Source: Polyangiaceae bacterium (GTDB lineage Bacteria; Myxococcota_A; Polyangia; Polyangiales; Polyangiaceae). Taken from it: a stretch of DNA of 64,000 nt. Where the stretch lies: NCBI GenBank assembly GCA_025937785.1, contig JAICQQ010000002.1, positions 1 through 64,000 on the forward strand. The letters run 5' to 3'. Below, one piece after another: positions 55,453 to 64,000 of the stretch. A program made the translations under genes and the position numbers. Below the pieces are notes generated by a model. It was given only the letters and a program-made list of their open reading frames with translations. It was not told where the DNA came from and did not search any database. The first letter of the stretch is position 1. The number at the start of each line of letters is the position of its first letter.

Positions 55453-56214
55453 TTACCTCGGGTCGCCGGGGCCGACAGTCAGCACTTTCGTCTCGCCCTC
55501 GCTCACGCTCACCGTGTAAGAACGAGCCTCACGTTCGGGCGCGCCCACGAGCAGCGTGTGCTCGCCGGGGTCGAAGGGCAAAGGCACGTCGAAACTCGCT
55601 TGCCCAAGCACCACCGCCCCGTACTTCACCGTGGTCTGTTTGGGGGCGTCGCTCGCGAGCTTCAACGTCACGTGCGGCACGCGCGGCCTGAGCGCACTCG
55701 CGCGGCGCTGCGCGATGGGGTAGCGGTCGTCACCCGGGGGCAGATCGCTCATCACGCGCTTGAACAATTGCCACGAAGTCGCCAAGCGTCCGCGCTTTTC
55801 TTCGCAGGCGGCGAGATTGAGCAGCGACCCTACCGCGGGATCCAGGCGATTGCTCTCGGCGAAACGGGCGCACGCGGTGTCGTAGTCGCCCTTGGACATG
55901 GCTTCGTGACCGCTCTCGAACAGGGCTTCGGCAGCCGCGCCGCGTGCCGCATCCGTCGACGGGGCAGGCTCGGCGAACGTTTCGTCCGGCAACGCACCCG
56001 AGGCCGACCCAGACGGCGCCGCAGCCCCGGAAGCGACCGGCGCTCCGCTAGCGTCGCCTTTGGGCGTCCCCTGGGTCGAGCGCTCGACAGCTTCTTCTTC
56101 GTCGGGATGTAAGTGCTCTCGCGTCCAGGCCTGCATCGCCGCGTCCGCCTCGTGCAACGTCTTGCAACTCGTGACGAACACGAGCACCCCCACGAGCAAA
56201 CCCAAGCGCGGCAT
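55453..56214 (-). CDS. TPR lipoprotein
   Basis: A 253-residue lipoprotein with lipobox VTSC (Cys near 17). An acidic and Ser/Ala/Gly-rich stretch (about 40-90) precedes TPR-like helices (ALFESGHEAMSKGDYDTACA and LLNLAACEEKRGRLATSW, about 95-160), then a beta-rich C-terminal part with VKYGAVVLGQASFDVPLP that resembles PEGA. It is a lipid-anchored relative of the two TPR/PEGA proteins in the window, without their C-terminal hairpin. ATG 56214 is preferred over TTG 56220. Divergent from the next lipoprotein. Confidence 0.78.
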   Translation of the reverse strand: MPRLGLLVGVLVFVTSCKTLHEADAAMQAWTREHLHPDEEEAVERSTQGTPKGDASGAPVASGAAAPSGSASGALPDETFAEPAPSTDAARGAAAEALFESGHEAMSKGDYDTACARFAESNRLDPAVGSLLNLAACEEKRGRLATSWQLFKRVMSDLPPGDDRYPIAQRRASALRPRVPHVTLKLASDAPKQTTVKYGAVVLGQASFDVPLPFDPGEHTLLVGAPEREARSYTVSVSEGETKVLTVGPGDPR

Positions 56215-56302
56215 GACCAAGCCAGCGGAGTACCCGGAAAGCCCGACAAAATCAAAGCTTGACGCACTAGAGGCGGTTTCCGGCTCGGGCTAGGGTGCGA
56301 GG

Positions 56303-57727
56303 ATGCGCCCGTTCGTCCGGCTCTCGACCGTCGTTCGGCTCGGCACACTCGCGGCCGTGTCGATGAGCTGTCAGCAACCGCCAACCACTGCAGCGACGTC
56401 CCCGATACCGGCGGCCGCCGAGCTGCTATCGCCAGCGCACGACGCTTCCAGGGGTGATGCAGCGAAGGCCTCCGCGCCGCCCCTGGAACCCAGCGAAGGG
56501 GTGCGGCCGCCGGTCGCCGCGCAAGAGCCGACTGAACCCGATGGCGACGGCGCGCGCGACGATCCCGGACCACGCGTCGCACCCAGCTTCGGTCATTTCG
56601 AGCGGGTGGGACGCCACTGGGGCTCGCTCACGCGCATTTGTGATCTGCAGCCGCACGGCGCGGGACTGTATGCGGCACACGCTACCAAGCCGCTCGGCTG
56701 GGACGGCGCATCCATCACACGCTACGCACCTGACGACAAAGTTGCTTTCAGTCTGGCCTTCGACTGGAACCGCCCCGGCGAACCCAGCAAGGGCGGCGGT
56801 GCAGGGCAAGGCTTCCTCCGCCTCAGGAGTTTGCACGACCGACTCTTCGCGCCCGATGCCGATCCCCCGTACCTAGGCCTCGGCGTGCGCAGCGGCATCG
56901 AGGGCTATGTGTTCGTATCGGACCAGAGCGGCCGTTTCGCGCAGTCGCGGCGACCCGGTCATCGCCCGCCCCGTGCTGCAACCGCCGATCGAGCGGGCGT
57001 CGCGCTCGTGCCGGACGCCTACCATCTGTTCGACGTGATCGAGTATCAGGGGCGAGTCTATGCTTCCACGGGAGCGCGCGGGCCCGGTGACAGCGCGCCC
57101 GGGGCGCTGATGGTGAGCACCGATGACCTCGCCTTCGAGGTCGCTGCCCGGTACCCGGAAGCTCCCGGCGCGGCTGCGTGGCGGCTCACCTATATGGTGC
57201 GCTTCCAAGGCGCGCTGCTCACCGGAGTGGAAGTGTTGGGCGGGCGCGGACCCGACTACGTGCGCTGGGAAGCGCCGACGACGGACGTTGCGCTCATGGC
57301 GGACCACGCCACGCCCATGTACCTCACGCCCTCTGGAGGCAGGGCGACGCTGCGCTGGTATGCCCACGGCCGCCGACTCTATTGGATCATGGCAGGAGCT
57401 CTCGGCGTGCAGTTGGGCGTCTCCGACGACGGGCGCGGGTGGTCTCTGGTCAGTCTGCCCGAGGGCGCAGGGGCACCCCTCGACCTGGCGCAGTTCGGCA
57501 ACACGCTGGTGCTGTTGACCGAGTACCGGCTGCTGGCGCTGCGCGACCCAGGGCATCTCATCGAACTCGCGCGGCTCGAAGCCCCGTCGCCGTTCGCGTT
57601 GTCGGACCACTATTGCGCGGCTCCACTCGCGGTGTTTCAGGGGCAACTTTACGCCGGGGGTCAGCGGAAAGGCGAACTGTACCGTTTCGTTCCCGAGGTG
57701 TCAGGACGCGGCCCCGGAGAGCCTTAG
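56303..57727 (+). CDS. lipoprotein with repeated beta-strand (propeller-like) region
   Basis: A 474-residue protein with lipobox SMSC (Cys23), a Pro/Glu/Ala-rich stretch (about 25-95) and a region of repeated strands with Trp/Tyr and Gly (WDGASITRYAPDDKVAFSL, YLGLGVRSGIEGYVFVSD, GVQLGVSDDGRGWSLVSL) that suggests a beta-propeller. No catalytic motif is seen. The final 27 bp overlap the 3' end of the convergent helicase gene. Confidence 0.68.
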   Translation: MRPFVRLSTVVRLGTLAAVSMSCQQPPTTAATSPIPAAAELLSPAHDASRGDAAKASAPPLEPSEGVRPPVAAQEPTEPDGDGARDDPGPRVAPSFGHFERVGRHWGSLTRICDLQPHGAGLYAAHATKPLGWDGASITRYAPDDKVAFSLAFDWNRPGEPSKGGGAGQGFLRLRSLHDRLFAPDADPPYLGLGVRSGIEGYVFVSDQSGRFAQSRRPGHRPPRAATADRAGVALVPDAYHLFDVIEYQGRVYASTGARGPGDSAPGALMVSTDDLAFEVAARYPEAPGAAAWRLTYMVRFQGALLTGVEVLGGRGPDYVRWEAPTTDVALMADHATPMYLTPSGGRATLRWYAHGRRLYWIMAGALGVQLGVSDDGRGWSLVSLPEGAGAPLDLAQFGNTLVLLTEYRLLALRDPGHLIELARLEAPSPFALSDHYCAAPLAVFQGQLYAGGQRKGELYRFVPEVSGRGPGEP

Positions 57728-60700
57728 GTCAGGTTCGAGCGCAGCTTCGGGCGCCAGCGCCTCGCCGTCGCGGAAGTAGACGAACTTACCCCTCACGGCG
57801 GGGACCCGGCTGCCCGGAACGACGATACCCACCAGGTTCAAGGGATCGCACGCCGAAAGTCGCACGCACTCACCGCTCGGCTTCTGCGAGCGTACCCGCC
57901 GGAGCAGCTCCACCGCTTCCGGCAGCGCGTACTGCTCGCCCACGAAGCCGGAGACGAAGCGGCCCCCGCGGATCTGCCCGCGAGCTTCGAGGCGCCGGAA
58001 CGCCCAGAGCACCTCGCGCCAGGGCACCCCGAGCGCTTCACGCACGATGAGGTCTCGAAACACGACCCCGTAGCGAGCGAGCAGCTGCTCGGCCATGGCC
58101 TCGGCGAGCTCGTCGCGATCGGCGCCTGCCTCGGGTGGAGCCAGGATCGCCCAGCGCCCCGCGCTCGCGTGCGGCCCTGCGCCAAGCCCGGCGTTTGGCC
58201 GCGTTCCGACCGAGAGACCGCGCCGCAATCGGCGACGCCCTGCGCGCGCGGCAGCGGGAGCCAGGCGTGTCGAGAACAGCGCCCGCAGTGCTGCGAACCC
58301 ATCCGCCGTCAACAGCCCGCGGGCGACGCCGTCCCACAACGCCGCCTCGAGCTGGGCATCGGAGAGGTCGGCCTCGCGCGAGAGCTCCGCGAAGAACGAG
58401 GCCCCCCGACGCCTCAGCACGGCCAGCGCCGCTTCCGCGCGTCCCTCGGACGGAGCAGCCGCGCCAGGCTCACGCTCGGAGCCACGCGCGGCCGAGCGGA
58501 GCCACGCGAAGTCTTCGCGCAGGGCCAGCGTGATCGGTGTGGCGAGCGACACATTCGCAGGGTCACCGGATTCGGCGGCAGCGCGCGCCAGCAAGCGTCC
58601 CCAGACGACCTCTCCCGACCAGCAGTGCGCGTCGAGCCACGCAGGCTCGTAATGCTCGATCCGGGCCGGCAAAAGCTCCGCTTCCCACGCGGGAGCGGCT
58701 GCTTCGAACCCTTGCAGCTGTTCCAGCGCCAAGAGCACGCCGTGCTGTCCGCGGCGGCGGGTGGCGGCGGTCACGTGCTGGTGTTCGAGCAAGAAGCGCA
58801 TGAAGTCGCGCGGAGACACCGGCTCGATCTCGCGCCGTAAGCGTTTTTGCGTGTAACCATGGATGCGGGCCAAGAGCCGGCGCGAGCAGAACTGCTGCGC
58901 CCCGATCCGGCTGTCGAAATGGCCTCTGAAGACGCTGCCCTCACGTTCGAGCGCGGCCAGCGCCACGGCGAGCACGCTTTCCGAGAGCCCCGTCCTGACG
59001 CAGAGATCAGCGACCACGACGGGCCCACTCACCTCGAGGTGGGCGCGCACGACGTTCTGCGCCAGCAGCTCTGGGTCGAGGTCGCTCGCGCCGCATTCGA
59101 CCGCCGCGGTCTCGGGGAGCAGCGCCCCGACGGCGGCGAGTCGCTCGGTGGCACACCAGAAAGAAGTACCCCCTAGCTCCAACGTGCGCGCGCGCCCGGT
59201 CTCGCACAGAGCCGCGAACTGCGACGTGTGCGCGACCATGGGAGGCGCCAGATGCAACTCACACAAAAGGTCGTGCAGCTCTTCGGCGTCCCGCGGTTCT
59301 GGGCGAGCTTCGCGCAGAACCCGGTCGATGGCATCCACGTCGAGCGCGCTCAGATCGCGCGCGTCGAGGGGCACGCCGCGCCGTAGTTGCACGGCTCGCG
59401 TGCGGCGCTCTTCGAGAGGCGCGTCGTCCAGGAAGGTATACGGCCGCCCGTTGATGATCTCGTGCGACAACAGCGACGGCTCCGTCGTGTCGCGCAGCGC
59501 CAGGGTCACGGAGCCCTCCGCGATGGCGGCGAGCAGCCGCGTGAGCGCAGCCAAATCCATGGCCTCGGTCATGCAATCGTGCAGGGTCTGGTTCACGATC
59601 GGATGGTCCGGGATCTCGCGGGGGCCGCTGGCGTTGTCCTGGCACGCCGCGAGGGATGGGAACACCGAGGCCATGATGTCATCCGATTCCATGCGCTGAA
59701 TCGGCGGAGGGTTCTTGCGCCCACCCTTGTAGCGCAGCACCAAGAGCGAGCGGTTCAGGTTCCAGCGCCAGCGCGCTTGAAACATGGGCGTCGGCAGGAC
59801 CGCGTGGACCAGCGCCTGTTCGATGCCTTTGGGGCTCAAGAATTCGGCCAGGTCGTCGAGCGCAAAGCCATGTTGGGGTCCGAGCGAGAGCACGATCGCG
59901 TCATCGTTGGCAGCAGCCTGCAGCTCGAAATCGAACGAACGGCAGAACCGCTTTCTGAGCAAGAGGCCGAGACCTCGGTTGACCCGTGCCCCATACGGCG
60001 AGTGGACCACGAGCTGCATGCCGCCGGTCTCGTCGAAGAACCGCTCGACCACGAGTCGTTCCTGCGTGGGGAGCAGCCCCAGCGACTGCTGCGCCGACGC
60101 CAAATACTCGACCAGCGCTCGCGCGGCTTCAGACCCGAGGCTGCACGACTCCTCCACCCACGAGCAAGCCGCCTCGACGCCACGCTGCCCGAGCGCTTCG
60201 GAGACCTCACTGCGCAGGCGCGAGACTTCACGAGAAAGTTCGGCCGTGCGTGCGGGTGCTTCCCCCAGCCAGAAGGGGATGGTGGGCATGGCACCTTGCG
60301 CATCGACCACGCGCACGACCCCGCGCTCGACGCGCCGGATGCGCCACGAAGTGCTCCCGAGCAAGAACACGTCGCCCGCAATGCTCTCGATCGCAAAGTC
60401 CTCGTTGATGGTCCCGACGAAGATCTCGCCGGGGTCCGCGACGACGCGGTAGTCGGCCATCTCGGGTATCGCTCCGCCAGAGGTCAACGCCACCAGGCGC
60501 GCCTGCCTGCGCCCGCGTAGGCGTTCGTGCACGCGATCGCGATGCACGTAGGCCGCGCGCCGCCCGCGGCCCGTGACGACGCCGTCCGACACCAGATCGA
60601 CGACCCTCTCGAAGCTCTCGCGCGTGAGGTTGGCATAGGGTGCCGCGCGGCGGCAGAGCTCGTAGAGCTCCGTCACGCCGGTCGGCTCCGCGGCGCACTC

Positions 60701-62002
60701 CGCCACGATCTGCTGGGCCAGAATATCGAGCGGAGCTTCCGGAAAAGCGCTGGCATCGAGCTGGCCGGCGTGGACGGCGCGGAGCAGGGCGGCGCACTCG
60801 ACGAGCTCGTCACGCGTGGAGGGAAACAGGCGCCCCTTGGGTGTGCCGAAACGCGTGTGACCCGAGCGCCCGACGCGCTGCAAGAAGGTGGCTATCGAAC
60901 GCGGCGAGCCCACCTGGCAGACGAGCTCGACGGGGCCGATGTCGATCCCGAGCTCGAGCGATGCGGTGGCCACCAAAACCGAGAGCTGCCCCTGCCTGAG
61001 CCGCGTTTCGACCATGTGGCGCCGGTCTTTGGACAGGCTGCCATGGTGCGCGGCGACGCGCTCGTCCCCCAGGCGCTCCGCGAGCATGTGCGCCAAACGT
61101 TCGGACAGACGTCGCGTGTTCACGAACACCAACGTGGTCTTGTGCTGTTCGACGAGCGCCGCGATGCGATCGGTGGTTTCTCCCAGCTGCTCGGTCGAAG
61201 CCACGGCCTCCAGCTCGCGGTCGGGCAGCTCGAGCGCAAGGTCGAGCGCGCGGCGATGGCCTTCGTCGACCAGGGCGCACAAGGGGCGACCGGCCGCATC
61301 GGAGCGATCGCTGCCCACCAACAGGCGGGCGATGGTTTCGATGGGCCGCTGGGTTGCGGACAAGCCGATACGCTGGGGACGCCGCTCGGTCAGCGCGCTC
61401 AGTCGCTCGAGCGTGAGCGCCAGGTGCACCCCGCGCTTGTCGCGCGCCGTGGCGTGGATCTCATCGATGATCACCGCGCGCACATTGCGCAAGCTGTCGC
61501 GACTCTTGCGAGCGGTGGTGAGCAGGTACAGCGACTCGGGTGTGGTCACCAGGATGTGCGGCGGAGCCTTCAGCAGCTTGGCTCGTTCCGAAGCCGGTGT
61601 ATCCCCGGTGCGCATGCCTACGCGAATCTCGGGGACTGCGAGGCCCAGACGCTCTGCCACCGAGCGGATCTCGTCGAGCGGACGCGCCAGGTTCTCGCCG
61701 ATGTCCGTCACCAGAGCCTTCAGCGGTGAAACGTAGACGATTTCGATGCGAGCCTGGTCGGGCGGGCGGCGCTGCGCCTGGCGGTAGAGCTCGTCGATAC
61801 ACATCAGGAAGGCAGCCAACGTCTTGCCCGAGCCGGTCGGCGCCGCGATCAGCGTGTCGTGGCCTTGTCGGATCAATGGCCAACCGCGCGCCTGCGCCGA
61901 CGTCGGCCCGTGTGGAAAACGCTCTTCGAACCAGGCGCGCACCGCTGGATGCAAGCTTTCGAGCCCGCCCCGCCATTCGTCCGTCGAGGTCCCGTGTGAC
62001 AA
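57701..62002 (-). CDS. Lhr-type DEAD/DEAH superfamily 2 helicase
   Basis: A 1433-residue helicase of the Lhr family (E. coli Lhr is about 1540). It has Walker A APTGSGKT (54-61), DEIH (180-183), LSATQ as motif III, and GRSGH with QRVGR as motif VI in the second RecA domain. A winged-helix and DEAD/H-associated region follow. The remaining C-terminal half is the large uncharacterised Lhr extension found in long forms. Lhr proteins unwind DNA and RNA-DNA hybrids and are linked to repair of damage. The start used is TTG 62002; no strong ribosome site is visible, so it is uncertain by a few codons. Confidence 0.9.
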   Translation of the reverse strand: MSHGTSTDEWRGGLESLHPAVRAWFEERFPHGPTSAQARGWPLIRQGHDTLIAAPTGSGKTLAAFLMCIDELYRQAQRRPPDQARIEIVYVSPLKALVTDIGENLARPLDEIRSVAERLGLAVPEIRVGMRTGDTPASERAKLLKAPPHILVTTPESLYLLTTARKSRDSLRNVRAVIIDEIHATARDKRGVHLALTLERLSALTERRPQRIGLSATQRPIETIARLLVGSDRSDAAGRPLCALVDEGHRRALDLALELPDRELEAVASTEQLGETTDRIAALVEQHKTTLVFVNTRRLSERLAHMLAERLGDERVAAHHGSLSKDRRHMVETRLRQGQLSVLVATASLELGIDIGPVELVCQVGSPRSIATFLQRVGRSGHTRFGTPKGRLFPSTRDELVECAALLRAVHAGQLDASAFPEAPLDILAQQIVAECAAEPTGVTELYELCRRAAPYANLTRESFERVVDLVSDGVVTGRGRRAAYVHRDRVHERLRGRRQARLVALTSGGAIPEMADYRVVADPGEIFVGTINEDFAIESIAGDVFLLGSTSWRIRRVERGVVRVVDAQGAMPTIPFWLGEAPARTAELSREVSRLRSEVSEALGQRGVEAACSWVEESCSLGSEAARALVEYLASAQQSLGLLPTQERLVVERFFDETGGMQLVVHSPYGARVNRGLGLLLRKRFCRSFDFELQAAANDDAIVLSLGPQHGFALDDLAEFLSPKGIEQALVHAVLPTPMFQARWRWNLNRSLLVLRYKGGRKNPPPIQRMESDDIMASVFPSLAACQDNASGPREIPDHPIVNQTLHDCMTEAMDLAALTRLLAAIAEGSVTLALRDTTEPSLLSHEIINGRPYTFLDDAPLEERRTRAVQLRRGVPLDARDLSALDVDAIDRVLREARPEPRDAEELHDLLCELHLAPPMVAHTSQFAALCETGRARTLELGGTSFWCATERLAAVGALLPETAAVECGASDLDPELLAQNVVRAHLEVSGPVVVADLCVRTGLSESVLAVALAALEREGSVFRGHFDSRIGAQQFCSRRLLARIHGYTQKRLRREIEPVSPRDFMRFLLEHQHVTAATRRRGQHGVLLALEQLQGFEAAAPAWEAELLPARIEHYEPAWLDAHCWSGEVVWGRLLARAAAESGDPANVSLATPITLALREDFAWLRSAARGSEREPGAAAPSEGRAEAALAVLRRRGASFFAELSREADLSDAQLEAALWDGVARGLLTADGFAALRALFSTRLAPAAARAGRRRLRRGLSVGTRPNAGLGAGPHASAGRWAILAPPEAGADRDELAEAMAEQLLARYGVVFRDLIVREALGVPWREVLWAFRRLEARGQIRGGRFVSGFVGEQYALPEAVELLRRVRSQKPSGECVRLSACDPLNLVGIVVPGSRVPAVRGKFVYFRDGEALAPEAALEPDLRLSGAAS

Positions 62003-62036
62003 AGCGGGACAAGTATAGGACCACGCCAGCTCGCGG

Positions 62037-62249
62037 CTACCGTGTGAATGGATCCGCGGTCAGCCGAGCGCAAACGTCGAACATTCCCGCGGTCTTGTGC
62101 ACTTCGCGGCCGCGTGCCAAGCGCCAAGCGCGAACGGGCCCTTCGCCACGTCTGACAGGGCCCATCTGCAGAGCGAGGTACGCGAGAGCGACCCGACAAT
62201 TATGTTCGTCGAGGTCACCTGCCGCTCGCCCGCGCGCGCCGCGTTTCAT
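62037..62249 (-). CDS. possible small hypothetical protein upstream of the helicase
   Basis: A 70-residue frame with mixed residues (HNCRVALAYLALQMGPV, REVHKTAGMFDV) ending 34 bp before the helicase start on the same strand. It lacks a clear ribosome site and codon bias. It occupies much of the 359-bp space between the helicase and the next plus-strand gene, which otherwise holds only the repeat array before that gene. Confidence 0.3.
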   Translation of the reverse strand: MKRGARGRAAGDLDEHNCRVALAYLALQMGPVRRGEGPVRAWRLARGREVHKTAGMFDVCARLTADPFTR

Positions 62250-62327
62250 GATCGAAATAGCCCGAGACAATCCGTAGAAGATGGAGGTATGGCGAAACCC
62301 CGCCCAGCCCCGTTCAGCCCAGAGCAC

Positions 62328-62359
62328 GGGAGCGCAGGAGCACAGGAGCACAGGAGTCC
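62328..62359 (+). repeat. four 8-bp tandem repeats containing Shine-Dalgarno-like AGGAG
   Basis: GGGAGCGC, AGGAGCAC, AGGAGCAC, AGGAGTCC in a row, ending 2 bp before the ATG of the next gene. The last copy places AGGAG at the correct distance for initiation. Copy number may vary by slippage. Confidence 0.6.
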
Positions 62360-62361
62360 AC

Positions 62362-62604
62362 ATGGCCAAGGTCGTCTATTTTCGTTTGGGTCGCAGCGTT
62401 CGCCCCGGGGGTGAGCCCGGCGCCGAAATCGTCGAGTGGGCCAGCGGCGGCTGGAAGCAGAAGCGCGACGAATCAGCCGGGCCCATGACGCTCTCGCTCG
62501 AGCAGCTCGCCCAAGAGACAGGCTTCGTCTCGGTCGTCCCCTACATCGATCCCGTAGCCATGGGCAGCTCGTACTCCCCCCACTACATCGCCTTCTTCAA
62601 GTAA
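62362..62604 (+). CDS. small conserved-looking hypothetical protein
   Basis: An 80-residue protein without signal or membrane segment: VVYFRLGRSVRPGGEPG at the start, LSLEQLAQETGF in the middle, SSYSPHYIAFFK at the end. I do not recognise it. The ATG is well placed after AGGAG in the last of four tandem 8-bp repeats. The longer frame from 62281 crosses those repeats and is unlikely. Confidence 0.55.
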   Translation: MAKVVYFRLGRSVRPGGEPGAEIVEWASGGWKQKRDESAGPMTLSLEQLAQETGFVSVVPYIDPVAMGSSYSPHYIAFFK

Positions 62605-62658
62605 CGTGCCCGACACGCGCCGACCGCAGCGGCGCCTTCACTCGCTGAGAACGCCGAT

Positions 62659-62856
62659 TCAACCGGCGCCGGAACAGAACATCCCGGTGGGGCAGATCGT
62701 GTCGGCGTCGCACGGCAATGTGCAAGCAGCCGTATGCCCGTCGATCGTGAAGTCCCCGAACGGCACGCACTCGGGAACCGCGTCTCCTGTACTTGGCACG
62801 GGACAGTCCTCGGTGACCTCGCAATAGTGCGTGCAGAGGCAACCGTCGCCGCTATT
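62659..62856 (-). pseudogene. Cys-rich C-terminal segment cut off from the trypsin-like gene by a frameshift
   Basis: Immediately after the protease stop, the minus strand one frame over stays open for 65 codons (NSGDGCLCTHYCEVTEDC, then PVPSTGDAVPEC, CTLPCDADTICPTGMFC) with nine cysteines in a pattern typical of myxobacterial exported proteins, and ends at TGA 62659. Skipping one base at the protease stop would join them as a single protein. It has no start of its own. Confidence 0.65.
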
Positions 62857-63934
62857 AGTCCAATGGCGCGCTTCGACAGGCCGCCTGACCGGTCACTGGG
62901 TCATAGCCGCAGACAAGGCCGGCTTCTCCGCAAGGCTCGGAGCTTGGGCCTTCCGGGGTGCAACGGCTGGCCGTGCCGGCGGCGCAGGATCCGAACGAGT
63001 CGCCGGCACAGAGCGGAGCGGCGGAACAGCGATAGGCGCCGGCGCCGGAATCGAAGCCGCACGTCGTTTCGCCTTCGCACGACTCGGACACGATGCCGCC
63101 GTTTTCGCACCACACGGCTCGCCCCTCGACGCAACGCCCGCGCTCGTCGATCTCCCCGCATCCGTTCGCGACGAGAGGCAGCTCGACGTGAGCTCCGATC
63201 CATTCGAGTAGTGAGTCGACGCGTACGTAGATGTCTTCGCCGTCACAGGTCGAGTCGCCGCGCGAGAGCACGCCGAGTACCGCGACGCGCCCGTGTCGAT
63301 CACGGATCAAAAGCGGCCCCCCCGAATCGCCCGAGCACGCGCCGCTCCTGCCGAAGCCGCCGACCGTGACGCTCGTGTCGTCGCGCGCGACGACAGCCTC
63401 GACGAGAAACTCGAGGTCGCCCATCGAGCGCTCTTCGGTGAGTCCGTAGCCGGCGAGCGTGGCGCGGCTCGGCGCGGGGCTCGGCTCCGGCTCCGGCTCG
63501 ACGATGGGGAGCACCGTTGCGGGCGCCGCGCCCTCCATTGCGCAGGGGTCGGGCGACACGCGGGCGAGCGCTACGTCGAGCTCGGGATGGCGTACCCACT
63601 CGAGCACGTCCCCCGGCGCGCCGTCGCTCTGGAACCGCAACTTCCCCGAGATTTCGCAGTGGCGCGCCGCCAGCAGCCAGTACGGCGCGATGCGCGTCGC
63701 CGTGCACACGACTGCGTTCCCCGGAGCTTCCAGGCGTCCGATGGCGGCTCGCTCCGCTTCCGACGGCGCGAGGTAGGGCGCGCTGTCGCTCGCGTGGAAC
63801 AAAGGTTCTCGGAGCGTCGAGCGCGCGCCGTCGCCCGCGCAGGCCGAGAGCGAAGCCGCGTCGTTCTCGGCGCCACAAGCGGCGAGCGTCGACGCGACGA
63901 AGCAGACTGCGGCGCGCCGGCTCTTCGCTGCCAT
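62855..63934 (-). CDS. trypsin-like serine protease lipoprotein
   Basis: A 359-residue S1-family protease. The lipobox is LAAC (Cys20). The catalytic triad is His92 (AARHC), Asp120 (ELDVALARV) and Ser204 (GDSGGP). After the protease domain (to about 250) come Cys-rich modules (NGCGEIDERGRCVEG, ETTCGFDSG, CAGDSFGSCAAGT) and the protein stops at SAPLD. The segment after the stop, in another frame, looks like the missing last Cys module, so the gene may be frameshifted or the base count wrong. The catalytic part is unaffected. Confidence 0.85.
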   Translation of the reverse strand: MAAKSRRAAVCFVASTLAACGAENDAASLSACAGDGARSTLREPLFHASDSAPYLAPSEAERAAIGRLEAPGNAVVCTATRIAPYWLLAARHCEISGKLRFQSDGAPGDVLEWVRHPELDVALARVSPDPCAMEGAAPATVLPIVEPEPEPSPAPSRATLAGYGLTEERSMGDLEFLVEAVVARDDTSVTVGGFGRSGACSGDSGGPLLIRDRHGRVAVLGVLSRGDSTCDGEDIYVRVDSLLEWIGAHVELPLVANGCGEIDERGRCVEGRAVWCENGGIVSESCEGETTCGFDSGAGAYRCSAAPLCAGDSFGSCAAGTASRCTPEGPSSEPCGEAGLVCGYDPVTGQAACRSAPLD

Positions 63935-64000
63935 ACGGCGACTCTCGCACGTGTCTTTCGATCCCGTCTTGTACGTTCGTGCAAAGTGCGTCGCTTCGTG

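Noticed and set aside
59387-60520. Open frame of 377 codons opposite the helicase
   Set aside because: No motif and Arg/His/Gln-rich, while the helicase frame is continuous through it.

Overview
The window is GC-rich, gene-dense DNA that reads as a myxobacterium (Myxococcota, probably Polyangia). The basis is: six Ser/Thr-kinase-like proteins, several with the HRDVSPHN/HRDxKPxN style and C-terminal Ala/Pro-rich tails; many lipoproteins with Gly/Ser/Thr-rich stalks followed by cysteine-rich repeats; PEGA and TPR proteins beside kinases; and frequent GTG/TTG starts. I see no rRNA, tRNA, CRISPR array, insertion sequence or prophage. The taxonomic call is inference from gene content, not from a marker gene.

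Layout. 1-9 kb: 3' part of dinB, a hybrid histidine kinase divergent from a fused c-di-AMP cyclase/YbbR protein, an Lnb-type DUF4105 protein coupled to a lipoprotein hydrolase, DUF3015 and DoxX. 9-11 kb: a polytopic TPR membrane protein. 11.3-26.3 kb: a co-oriented block of three kinase-family proteins (one a likely pseudokinase), a TPR/PEGA protein translationally coupled to a 12-repeat Cys-rich lipoprotein, another Cys-rich lipoprotein, a barrel-like protein, an ECF sigma factor with a membrane partner, a knottin-like Cys-rich lipoprotein and a von Willebrand A (vWA) lipoprotein. 26.5-33.3 kb: a U32/RlhA-type protein with a clear intrinsic terminator, then a TetR regulator divergent from an ABC exporter. 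33.4-42.2 kb: a PASTA protein, decayed DNA, a large pseudokinase plus TPR protein, a low-GC frameshifted remnant, a further kinase and a UDP-glycosyltransferase-like protein. 42.4-46.4 kb: a second vWA lipoprotein and a DUF4215/fibro-slime lipoprotein. 46.7-64 kb: TruC-type pseudouridine synthase, zf-TFIIB protein, His/Asp-rich outer-membrane-like protein, Ada, a kinase, GST divergent from LysR, two lipoproteins, an Lhr-type helicase and a trypsin-like lipoprotein whose Cys-rich C-terminus is cut off by an apparent frameshift.

Working together. The most coherent unit is the 11.3-26.3 kb block: cytoplasmic kinases with single membrane spans, periplasmic TPR/PEGA proteins, an ECF sigma/anti-sigma-like pair and secreted or surface Cys-rich and vWA lipoproteins, all on one strand. 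It looks like envelope-to-surface signalling that controls surface-protein production. The kinase plus TPR/2-TM protein pairing recurs at 34.6-38.5 kb with the same C-terminal layout, and a second vWA/Cys-rich lipoprotein pair sits at 42-46 kb. These links are inference from synteny and architecture.
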